Part shown: positions 45,993-54,231 of the stretch, piece by piece | Layout: every line of letters starts with the position of its first letter | Position numbering within the stretch: the stretch's first letter is position 1 | Assembly (NCBI GenBank): GCA_964553795.1 | Contig: CAZKMR010000003.1 | Span: forward strand, 1-64,000 | DNA: 64,000 bases | Reading direction: 5' to 3' | From: JADLHS01 sp964553795 | Lineage (GTDB): Bacteria > Verrucomicrobiota > Verrucomicrobiia > Limisphaerales > JADLHS01 | Notes under the pieces: generated by a model | The model's database searches: none | What the model was told of the DNA's origin: nothing | Seen by the model: only the letters and a program-made list of their open reading frames with translations | Program-made: the position numbers and the translations under genes

Positions 45993-47860
45993 TTAGTCCA
46001 GGAACATCGCCAGCGCGTAGATCAATGCGCCGTTCCAGTTGATGGCGATTTCGTTCGTGCGGTAATCCTCTTCGACGTCCCGCCAGTCCGTTGCCTTCGG
46101 ATTCGGGCCACCGACGAGATAACCCGGCCACGGTTCGGCAATGCCATCCGCGCCCGAGCGACGATCATGCGGATGCATTGGCGGATTCGCGCCGACGCCG
46201 GACACGAACGAGCGCCCGAACGGATTGCGCCCGAACAAATAACCCAGCGCATCGAGCGCGGTGTTGCGATATACCGATTTCGGATCAAGCCGATGGGCGG
46301 CGTGCAGCACCAACGTCTGCCGCGCCACCGTGCCGTTGCCNNNNNNNNNNNNNNNNNNNNNNNNNNNNNNNNNNNNNNNNNNNNNNNNNNNNNNNNNNNN
46401 NNNNNNNNNNNNNNNNNNNNNNNNNNNNNNNNNNNNNNNNCAAGCCGATGGGCGGCGTGCAGCACCAACGTCTGCCGCGCCACCGTGCCGTTGCCTCCCC
46501 AACTGTAGCGCTCGCCCAACGGCCGCGCGTAGCCATGCGCCGCGCGGGCGGCAACGATTTCGTCCGCAGTGGTCAACACACTTTTGTGCAGCGATTCCAC
46601 CAAGGCCGGATCACGCCCTTCGCGCGCGGAAAACAAATACGTCAGCAGCCCGAGATTGCGCACGTTGGCCCAATCCCACGCGACCTCGAAACCTTGGTGG
46701 CGCCCGCGCGCGCGCGTCTCGAAGTCATGCAGGAAATTCGTTTCACCCGTCGCCGCCCACAGTTCCGCCGCCGCCCAGAGCCGGTCGTCCGCATCGTGAC
46801 TCTGATACGTGCCGGTGGAGAAACCCGTCAGATCGGCGGATTGATTCTCCGGATGCGCGACGAGAAACGCATAACTCTTACGCGCCGCCGCGAGACAGCG
46901 GTCCGCGTACGCGGCGTCGAACTCGCGCAAATGTCGCGCGCCCGCCGCGAGCATCGCAACGAGACTCGCCGTAGCGGAACTGCTCCACGGCGTGAAATAG
47001 CGTTTCTCAATTTCCTTTTCCGGCATGATGAAGCCGCCGAAGTCGGTGGTGCTCACCTTGTGATACACGGAACCGTCCGACGCTTGCATGGTGAACAGCC
47101 AGTCGAGCTTCCATTTGATCTCGGCGAGAAACTCGGGCAGCGGTCCGCCACGTTCCGGCAGATTCAGCGTCTGCCGTTGAATCGCCGGCCGAAAGTCCTC
47201 CCACGCGCGGAACATGCAGCCGACCGTCACCCCGGCGTTGCTGACGTATTTATTGTAATCGCCCGCGTCGTGCCAGCCGCCGGGGGAATCTTTGCGCACG
47301 CCTTTTTCGCCGACGTAATCGAGCCACGCGTCGTTCGTGTGACAAAGGCCTTGAGCGAAAGTTTTCCCTTGATGCGTGCCCGAAACCGCCGTACCGCAGC
47401 GCCACAAGTACATGGCGCGCGTCACCGCGATAAACGGCTCACGATAAATGTCCGAGCCGATGCGGAACGGCGCAGAACGATCCGCACCCGGCACGACGAG
47501 ATGAAATGTTCCGGCATTCGTGAAGGTCGAAAAATCCGCCGTGAACAAAGCTTCGCCCGTGTCCCGATTGGTGCACGGGCCGGAGAGTGCGCCCGAAAAA
47601 ACCACGTTCCCGTCGGGGCGAACCAACGTGAAGTTAGTGGCCGCGGTCGCGATGCTGGCCTGCTTGGGTTGGTCCGGCAGAAAGCCGAGGCTGTTCAGGC
47701 GCACCGCGGGTGCAGCAACGCTGGACCATGCGGCGAGGCAGAGAACGAGGAGCAGGATCGGAATGTTCCAGCGCGGACTTGATGCCAGGAGGGCTCTACT
47801 TCCCGACTCACCATCATTGTTTCCGGACTTGGATCCAAAACGAGCTGGACCAGTCACCAT
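45993..47860 (-). CDS. GH9-family endoglucanase, interrupted by an assembly gap
   Basis: Start ATG at 47860, signal peptide (NIPILLLVLCLAAWSSVAA), N-terminal Ig-like domain (VRLNSLGFLPDQPKQA), then the GH9 (alpha/alpha)6 barrel: GGWHDAGDYNKYVSNAG with the catalytic Asp pair and, near the end, TNEIAINWNG with the general-acid Glu. A 100-N run at 46341-46440 splits the gene and shifts the frame. Removing the Ns and one copy of the flanking 55-bp duplicate restores one frame of 570 residues. GH9 enzymes cut beta-1,4-glucans internally; in xyloglucan loci a GH9 attacks the backbone. Same strand as GH3 upstream and GH2 downstream. Confidence 0.9.
46286..46495. other. 100-N scaffold gap flanked by identical 55-bp contig ends
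   Basis: Positions 46286-46340 and 46441-46495 are identical over exactly 55 bp, with Ns between. This is the pattern left when two contigs from a k=55 assembly graph overlap but are scaffolded with a nominal gap. It is not a biological repeat: deleting 155 bp restores the GH9 reading frame. Confidence 0.93.
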
Positions 47861-47861
47861 C

Positions 47862-48079
47862 GAATCCCAACGGGATTCTGGCTTAAAGCCCAAGGTTGCG
47901 AGGCACGAGCTACCTTGGGTGAAATGAGTTTGAGGTTTGAACAACCCCAACGGGGTTGTGGATTTGCGACTGGCGACGTCGCCGCAACCCCGTTGGGGTT
48001 GGCGGAATCTGCGGCGAGAAACCCAAGGTAGCTCGTGCCTCGCAACCTTGGGTTGGAGGACACAATCCCGGTGGGATTG
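47862..48079. repeat. Composite nested inverted-repeat element upstream of GH9
   Basis: A symmetric 218-bp element with three nested pairs: outer AATCCC-aac-GGGATT (47862-47878) against AATCCC-ggt-GGGATT (48063-48079); middle 31-bp exact inverted repeat (47889-47919 and 48022-48052, with CCCAAGG/CCTTGGG ends); inner 17-nt hairpins CAACCCC-nnn-GGGGTTG (47942-47958 and 47985-48001), which are reverse complements of each other. It begins 1 bp upstream of the GH9 start codon and fills most of the gap to the GH3 gene, so it would be in the 5' leader of GH9. Confidence 0.9.
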
Positions 48080-48186
48080 ATCAAGGCCACGGGACTGCCA
48101 GCGACGATGTGGCCGGAGATCAATCGCCAATGAGATATACCGCGCCAAATCCCGCTTCAGCCTTGCACTTAAAACGATCACGTTGC

Positions 48187-50364
48187 CTATTCCTTCCACG
48201 CGTTGTTGCGGTCCAGGTTCAATGAGCCTACCAGCCGGATATCGCGGACCGAAGCGCCCACATGGACTTTGAACTCGCCCGCCTCGGCCACCCACGCGCC
48301 TTGCTTCTCGTCGAAGAAGGCAAATGAATTGCGGCCCAGTGGAATTGAAACCTTCTTCGTTTCGCCCGGCTGTAGCGAAATCTTCTGGAAGCCTTTCAAC
48401 TCCTTCGTCGGGCGCGCGACGCTCGCCTTCACGTCCTGCACATAAATCTGCGCGACCTCCGCGCCTGCCCGTTTGCCGGTGTTGGTGATGTCAAACTGCA
48501 CGGTGGCGCTGGGATTGTTCGCATCTTCGCCGCGCGCAACTTTCAGATTGGAATATTTAAACGTCGTGTAACTCAGACCATGACCGAACTCAAAAAGCGG
48601 CTCGATGTTCTTCGTGTCGAACCAGCGATAGCCGACGAACACGCCTTCGGAGTAAACTGTCGTGCCGTTCTCGCCAGGAAAACTTTTCGCGCCGCCGGTG
48701 TGGGCGGGAGAATCCGCGAGGCGCTTCGGGAACGTCGCCGGCAGTTTGCCCGAGGGATTCACGTCGCCGAACAACACGCGCGCGATGGCGTTGCCGCCTT
48801 CCATGCCGGAATACCACGAGAGCAACACCGCGGGCACCTGCCCGAGCCACGCGTCCATTTCCATCGGCGAACCACCGACGAGCACCGCGACGATGCGCGG
48901 ATTCGCCTGCACTAGTTTCTGCAACAACTCGACCTGGCCATACGGCATTTCCAAACCTTTCTTGTCGCCGCCTTCGCTGTCGTAGCCGATGTCGTGATTG
49001 ATGCCGCCGACGTAGATCACCACGTCCGCCGCCTTGGCCGCAGCCACCGCGCGTTCCGCGAGGGAGGCGTCGCCGCCTTTGCGATAACCTTCCGAGTAGG
49101 TGACGTTCACATTCGTACCGATGCGATTCAAAATCCCGGCGAGCGGCGAAACTTCGTAGAACGCCTTCACGCGCGAGCTGTCGCCGCCGTAGGTTTGCAG
49201 GCGCGTCGCGTTCTCGCCGATGACGGCGACAGACTTGATCTTGCTCGTGTCGAGCGGGAGAAAGTTCTTTTCATTCTTCAAGAGCACAATCCCCTCCTCT
49301 GCCACGCGACGGGAAGTTTCCTGATGCGCCTTGGTGTTGAGCGAACCTTCGGGGCGCGGATCGAACACCCCCTGCCCGATCATCACGCGCAGGTTGCGGC
49401 GCACCTTGTCGTCGAGCACCGCTTGCGGATACGTGCCGTTCTTCACGCCTTCGCGGAACGCCTTGGCGAGGTAGAAATCGTCGTAGGCCTTGTCCGTGCC
49501 CATTTCGAGATCGAGCCCGCCGAGCACCGCGCCGCGCGTGTCATGCACGCCAGCCCAATCCGAAATTACGATGCCCTGAAAGCCCCATTCTTTCTTCAGG
49601 ATCTGGTTGAGCAGATAATCGCTCTCGCAGCAGTGCGTGCCGCGAAACTTGTTGTACGCGCCCATCACGGTCCAGACCTTCGCCTCCTGCACGGCGGCTT
49701 TGAACGCGGGCAGATAAATCTCGCGCAAGGTGCGTTCGTCCATTTCCACGTTGATCGTGCCGCGATCGGTTTCCTGATTGTTGGCGGCAAAATGTTTCAC
49801 GCACGAGGCGACGCCCTGCGATTGAACGCCTTTGATGTAACCCACGGCCATGCGCCCGGCGAGCAACGGGTCTTCGCCGTAATACTCAAAATTGCGACCG
49901 CAGAGCGGGGTGCGCAGGATGTTCACGCCCGGGCCGAGCATAATGTCCTTGCCGCGTTTGCGGGCTTCCTGGCCGATGACCTGGCCGGCTTCATGCGCAA
50001 GCTCGGGATTCCAGGTCGCCGCGAGACAAATCGCCGCGGGCAGCGCCGTGGCGAAATCATCCGTGCGCCCCGCCACGTCCCACGTGTCCGGTCCGACGTC
50101 CTCGCGCACACCGTGCGGACCGTCCGAAAGCCAGCGGCGCGGAATGCCCAGACGCGGAATCGCCGCCGAGGTGAACTTCGAGTCGGCGTGGCAAAGTTGG
50201 ATCTTTTCTTCGAGCGTGAGGCGACCGAGCAAATCCTCGACGCGGGTTTCGAGTGGTTGGGTGCGTTCGAGATACGCCGCAGATTCGCTGGCGGGAAGTT
50301 GAGTCGGGTGCGTAAGAGCAAATGCAGACAACAGGGCGGCTGCAAGAATGGTTTTTGAGTTCAT
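48187..50364 (-). CDS. GH3-family beta-glucosidase
   Basis: 725 residues. Signal peptide (ILAAALLSAFALTHPTQLPA). GH3 N-terminal TIM-barrel (about 40-330) with LSDGPHGVRED, CVKHFAANNQETDR and nucleophile Asp269 in GIVISDWAGVHD; C-terminal alpha/beta sandwich (VAEEGIVLLKNEKNFLPL, GGSPMEMDAW, FGDVNPSGKLP); then a fibronectin III-like domain (about 600-710). It releases terminal beta-glucose from oligosaccharides, completing cellulose or xyloglucan breakdown. Secreted. Between GH9 (downstream) and GH31 (upstream). Confidence 0.94.
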   Translation of the reverse strand: MNSKTILAAALLSAFALTHPTQLPASESAAYLERTQPLETRVEDLLGRLTLEEKIQLCHADSKFTSAAIPRLGIPRRWLSDGPHGVREDVGPDTWDVAGRTDDFATALPAAICLAATWNPELAHEAGQVIGQEARKRGKDIMLGPGVNILRTPLCGRNFEYYGEDPLLAGRMAVGYIKGVQSQGVASCVKHFAANNQETDRGTINVEMDERTLREIYLPAFKAAVQEAKVWTVMGAYNKFRGTHCCESDYLLNQILKKEWGFQGIVISDWAGVHDTRGAVLGGLDLEMGTDKAYDDFYLAKAFREGVKNGTYPQAVLDDKVRRNLRVMIGQGVFDPRPEGSLNTKAHQETSRRVAEEGIVLLKNEKNFLPLDTSKIKSVAVIGENATRLQTYGGDSSRVKAFYEVSPLAGILNRIGTNVNVTYSEGYRKGGDASLAERAVAAAKAADVVIYVGGINHDIGYDSEGGDKKGLEMPYGQVELLQKLVQANPRIVAVLVGGSPMEMDAWLGQVPAVLLSWYSGMEGGNAIARVLFGDVNPSGKLPATFPKRLADSPAHTGGAKSFPGENGTTVYSEGVFVGYRWFDTKNIEPLFEFGHGLSYTTFKYSNLKVARGEDANNPSATVQFDITNTGKRAGAEVAQIYVQDVKASVARPTKELKGFQKISLQPGETKKVSIPLGRNSFAFFDEKQGAWVAEAGEFKVHVGASVRDIRLVGSLNLDRNNAWKE

Positions 50365-50407
50365 GAAAATGATGGGAATGGAAAAGATGGTGATTGCTCA
50401 GGTCTGC

Positions 50408-50542
50408 CGCGTTTTTGGACTGCGCCGGCAGAGCGCAGCGACGACGGCGCTTTCGAGCGAGCGCGAACGGGTCGAGTTAGGGAGAACTTTGGGCGCGCGA
50501 AAGCGGTGTCGCGCTGCGCTTGCCACCGCAGTCCAAGACGCG
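50408..50542. repeat. Imperfect long inverted repeat between GH3 and GH31
   Basis: Left arm 50408-50455 (TTTGGACTGCGCCGGCAGAG core) and right arm 50498-50542 are imperfect reverse complements; both arms carry the TTGGACTGCG and GCGCAGCG words. The centre is Arg/Glu-codon-like filler without T-tract. I recall such elements as widely dispersed in subdivision-3 Verrucomicrobia, where they are often mis-called as small ORFs. It occupies the 258-bp gap together with unremarkable flanks. Confidence 0.75.
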
Positions 50543-50622
50543 AGTTGTGCGTCCGAGCTCCCAAGGCAAATGGGTGCTGACGCAACGAGCGGGCGGTTGT
50601 TCATTCGCGTGAAGGCGTGGTC

Positions 50623-53022
50623 TTACTTGGTTGCGGCGTAATCGCGGAGAGTCCACGTCACTTTTCCAGCGAGTGGATCGGCGACGAGCTTGTCCTTGGT
50701 CACCGTTACGTTGCGGAGCACGTTATCCGAAGGCAGACAAACAAAACCTTTTGCGTCGGTGGCTTTGCTTGCAAAGGAGACGAGTTCGAGCTTTGTCCAA
50801 TCCAGTTGCAACGTGGATTGTGCCAGCCCGATGTGCGGGACGACTGCGCCGTCGCGGACGAGCAGCACGATGGGAATGTTCCCGGCCTCGATTTTGTGCC
50901 AGCCGCCGGCGTAGCTCTGGCCGCTTTGGTAATCAATCCAGTTACCGGGCGGGAGATAAACGGTGCGACTGGTGGCGCCTTCGTGCATCAGCGGCGCGAC
51001 GAGCAGGTCCGTGCCGAAGAGATATTCGTCGTCCACACGCCACGAGCCGGGATCATTCGGATACTCGATGAACAACGCGCGCAGCATTGGTAGACCGCGG
51101 GCGGAAGAATCCTTCGCCTGCGCGTAGATGTAAGGCATGAGGCGATAGCGCAGTTCGACGATGCGACGGAAATCGTCCATGAACGCCGGGCCGTATTCCC
51201 ACGGCTCGCGCGGGCCGATGCCGTGGCAACGACTGTGCGAACTCAACACGCTGAACGCGAGCCAGCGCCGGTACAAATCCGCCGACGGCGCCGCGACGAA
51301 TCCGCCCGCGTCATGACTCCAGAAGGTGAAGCCGCTCAGCCCAAACGAAAGTCCGCCCCGCAATTCCGCCGCCATGCCTTGATCGGTGTTTTCCGCGTCG
51401 CCGCCCCAGTGCAGCGGATAACGTTGGCTGCCGGCCCAGGTGCTGCGCGCCCAGATGATGTTTTCGCCGGTGGTTTGTTTGGTGATGTCCGCGACAACTT
51501 TGTTGTAACGAAGCGGATAATAATTGTGTTCGTAGAAGCCGGTGCGACCGGACGCATAAAGACCGTTCACCGGCGCGGCTTCGCCGAAATCCACCTTGAT
51601 CGCGCCGACGCCGAGTTTCAGCAGCGCGGCAATCTTCGCTTGATACCACGCAACGGTGGCGGGATTCGAGAAGTCGAGCACCGCATCTTCATACGGGATG
51701 TTTCCCTTCGCATCGCGCACGGCGAGATTCTTTTCGATGATCTCATTGAACAGCGTGTTCTTCGGAACGAAGTACGGCAGTTGCCAGAGCGAAACGTGGA
51801 AACCGTCATTCTTGAGGTCGGCGATCATCCTCGCGGGATCTTGAAATCGTTTCTTGGAGAACTCGTAATCGCAACGCCAGTCGGTCTCGAACCAGCCGGT
51901 GTCGAGATGCAGCACATCGCAGGGAATTTTATTCTCGCGCAACCTGGCAGCGATCTCGCGCACCTGCTTTTCGTTGTCGTAGGTGCAACGGCTCATCCAC
52001 AGACCGAACGACCAGAGCGGCGGCATGGGCGATTTGCCGGTGAGCTTCGTGTATTCGTCGAGAATCTGCTTGGGGTCGCCGAGGAAAATAAAGAGGTCCA
52101 GTTCGTCGTCGCCGATCATCAGCGAATTAATGCCGCTGAAGATTTTGCCGAAATCGCAGGTGATCGGCGTGGTCGTGTGCATGAACATGCCGTAACCGCG
52201 GCTACTGAGGAAGAACGGGATCGGCTTGTACATCGTTTCGTTCTGCACGCCGTTGGCGTCGTCGGTGAATAGCACGACCTTCTGCCCGCGCTTGTCGAAG
52301 CCCATAAAAGTTTCGCCGCAACCGAAGATTTGTTCGCCGGGCGAGAGCGTGAACACGGCGTTGAAACTGCGCGAGTAATCCACGCCACGCCGCACGTACG
52401 AAAACGGCAGGATGGGCGTGAAGCTGGTCTTGTTGTCCTCGCTGTGATCGGTCTTGGTGAGCAACGTGCCGTGTGCGTCGCGGATTTCGACGTGCCACGG
52501 ATTCTCCAGGATCGTCACCGAGCCGGCGGCGCTGGTGTAGCGATGTCCGCCTTTGACGGCGCTGTATTTCCAGGAAGTGTCCTTCGTCACCGGCCCGGCG
52601 AGCATCAACGAGTCGGTCTGCTTGTGAAACTGCGGCCCGCTGCTGATGCGAACGCGCACGGTGTGTGGCGTCACGAATTCGACCGAGAACGGTTGCTCCG
52701 GATTGGCGGCGTATTCGATGGCGGGAAATTCGTTCTGTTCGACGTTTTTCGTGCCGGCGAGCGTGTTGTCGAAGGCGTGCTTGGTCACCAGCACGGAGCG
52801 TTGGAACGTGAGTTTGCCCGAGGCGGTCGCGGGATCGAAGGACGCCAGCTTGTCCGCGAGGAACAACGTGTTGGCGAAGTTCTGGAAGTCGGCGCTGATG
52901 TCCACGGGGTCGTTGAGCAGCGGCGCGGGTGCGGCGAACAGGGATTGTTGGGTGCTGGTAAACGCAAAGAAAGCCGCAACGCTCAGCGCGGACCACGAAG
53001 TGAAATTGAAATCTGGTTTCAT
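50623..53022 (-). CDS. GH31-family alpha-glycosidase, putative alpha-xylosidase
   Basis: 799 residues. Signal peptide (SALSVAAFFAFTSTQQSLFA). N-terminal beta-sandwich, then a TIM barrel with WSFGLWMSRCTYDNEKQV, nucleophile Asp478 in GAIKVDFGEAAP and acid/base Asp542 in HWGGDAENTD; C-terminal beta domains with LYLPPGNW-like TVYLPPGNWIDY. The KVDFGE form with Phe-Gly-Glu after the nucleophile is typical of alpha-xylosidases (YicI-like) rather than alpha-glucosidases. It would remove xylose from xyloglucan oligosaccharides. Upstream of GH3 on the same strand. Confidence 0.9.
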   Translation of the reverse strand: MKPDFNFTSWSALSVAAFFAFTSTQQSLFAAPAPLLNDPVDISADFQNFANTLFLADKLASFDPATASGKLTFQRSVLVTKHAFDNTLAGTKNVEQNEFPAIEYAANPEQPFSVEFVTPHTVRVRISSGPQFHKQTDSLMLAGPVTKDTSWKYSAVKGGHRYTSAAGSVTILENPWHVEIRDAHGTLLTKTDHSEDNKTSFTPILPFSYVRRGVDYSRSFNAVFTLSPGEQIFGCGETFMGFDKRGQKVVLFTDDANGVQNETMYKPIPFFLSSRGYGMFMHTTTPITCDFGKIFSGINSLMIGDDELDLFIFLGDPKQILDEYTKLTGKSPMPPLWSFGLWMSRCTYDNEKQVREIAARLRENKIPCDVLHLDTGWFETDWRCDYEFSKKRFQDPARMIADLKNDGFHVSLWQLPYFVPKNTLFNEIIEKNLAVRDAKGNIPYEDAVLDFSNPATVAWYQAKIAALLKLGVGAIKVDFGEAAPVNGLYASGRTGFYEHNYYPLRYNKVVADITKQTTGENIIWARSTWAGSQRYPLHWGGDAENTDQGMAAELRGGLSFGLSGFTFWSHDAGGFVAAPSADLYRRWLAFSVLSSHSRCHGIGPREPWEYGPAFMDDFRRIVELRYRLMPYIYAQAKDSSARGLPMLRALFIEYPNDPGSWRVDDEYLFGTDLLVAPLMHEGATSRTVYLPPGNWIDYQSGQSYAGGWHKIEAGNIPIVLLVRDGAVVPHIGLAQSTLQLDWTKLELVSFASKATDAKGFVCLPSDNVLRNVTVTKDKLVADPLAGKVTWTLRDYAATK

Positions 53023-53256
53023 GCTCGAATGAATATTGAACCGAATTGGGAGCGCGACGTCTTGTCGCGGAAACTAATGACCCGGGGCGCGGGGATATCG
53101 CAGGTTCCTGCGACAGACAGCGCGAAGCGGATTGCATTAAGGTGAGAATGATGCCGACCCCAAACCTTGCTCCGAAAGCACCACGCGGCTACAGCGGAAA
53201 ATTGGGACGGCCGCGACGATATTGAAAACCCGACTCCGAGTCAACTGATGCCTCCC

Positions 53257-54081
53257 ATGAAAACAAACCATCCGACAACCCCGAAACGTAGCGCGACCCG
53301 CCGAGCTTTTACTTTGATCGAGCTGCTGGTGGTCATTGCCATCATCGCCATTCTGGCCGCGATGTTGTTACCGGCGCTGGCCAAGGCCAAACTCAAAGCC
53401 ACGCAAGCCGCGTGTCTGAACAATCAAAAACAAATCGGGCTGGCTTACAACATGTATGCCACCGATTACAATGATGCGATCATTGCGTATCAATCGGGCG
53501 GCGGATTCTGGGGCGCTCCACCCTGGCCGTTTGGGGCCGGTCTGACTGCGGCCCAGGCTTTGGCGACCATTCAGGGGCGGCTGCGCACTAACAATGTTCT
53601 CCATCAATACGCCCCCGCAGCTGGCGTATTTCATTGCCCTGGTGATGAGCGCTTCAAGCGCCAGCCCGGCGGGGGTTGGGCCTATGACAGTTATTCACGC
53701 ACCTGCAATGACGGAAGCGAAACCGGGTGGGGGATTAATAGAAGGTGGACGAAAGTTTCGCAGATCAACCGGCCGGCCTCGACCATGATCTTCACCGAGG
53801 ATGCGGACGAACGCGGCTTCAATGTCGGGAACTGGGTGGTCAGTTTCACCGTCGGCAATCCTGATTCTTTTCGCTGGGTTGATCCGCCGGCGATGTATCA
53901 CGGCAACGTGAACACTTACGGATTTGCCGATGGCCATGCCGAGACCCACAAATGGAAAGATCCTAACTTGATCCGCGCCGGCAAGCAGGCGGCCAGCGGG
54001 CAAGCCCCCAGCGCCATCGGCGCCGCGCTGGCCTCCGGACCCGACTATCAATACGTCCTCCAGCGCTACCTCCATCCGTAA
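53257..54081 (+). CDS. Type II secretion-like pseudopilin (H-X9-DG protein)
   Basis: 274 residues from the ATG at 53257 (ATG at 53248 also possible). Prepilin leader with RRA17|FTLIELLVVIAIIAIL, Glu at +5, and H-X9-DG motif (HGNVNTYGFADG) near residue 225. The same family as the protein at 41-895 but with a more canonical N-terminus. Role unknown; these proteins are numerous in Verrucomicrobia and sit near carbohydrate genes. It is the only plus-strand gene within the hydrolase run. Confidence 0.9.
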   Translation: MKTNHPTTPKRSATRRAFTLIELLVVIAIIAILAAMLLPALAKAKLKATQAACLNNQKQIGLAYNMYATDYNDAIIAYQSGGGFWGAPPWPFGAGLTAAQALATIQGRLRTNNVLHQYAPAAGVFHCPGDERFKRQPGGGWAYDSYSRTCNDGSETGWGINRRWTKVSQINRPASTMIFTEDADERGFNVGNWVVSFTVGNPDSFRWVDPPAMYHGNVNTYGFADGHAETHKWKDPNLIRAGKQAASGQAPSAIGAALASGPDYQYVLQRYLHP

Positions 54082-54231
54082 GAACGGATCAAAAAGTCCG
54101 AACAGAATCCCGGCGCAAGCATGCCCCGCAAATCCGCGGGCAACCTCGCCGATGTTCTGGCGGTAGCCACGTTTGCCAGAAATTTCTGCCGCGCATCGAA
54201 TCGCACTGTCGTGCGGTTCGGTTGCCGTCGA

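Noticed and set aside
46286..46495. 55-bp direct repeat as a biological repeat
   Set aside because: It flanks Ns and its collapse restores the GH9 frame, so it is an assembly overlap.
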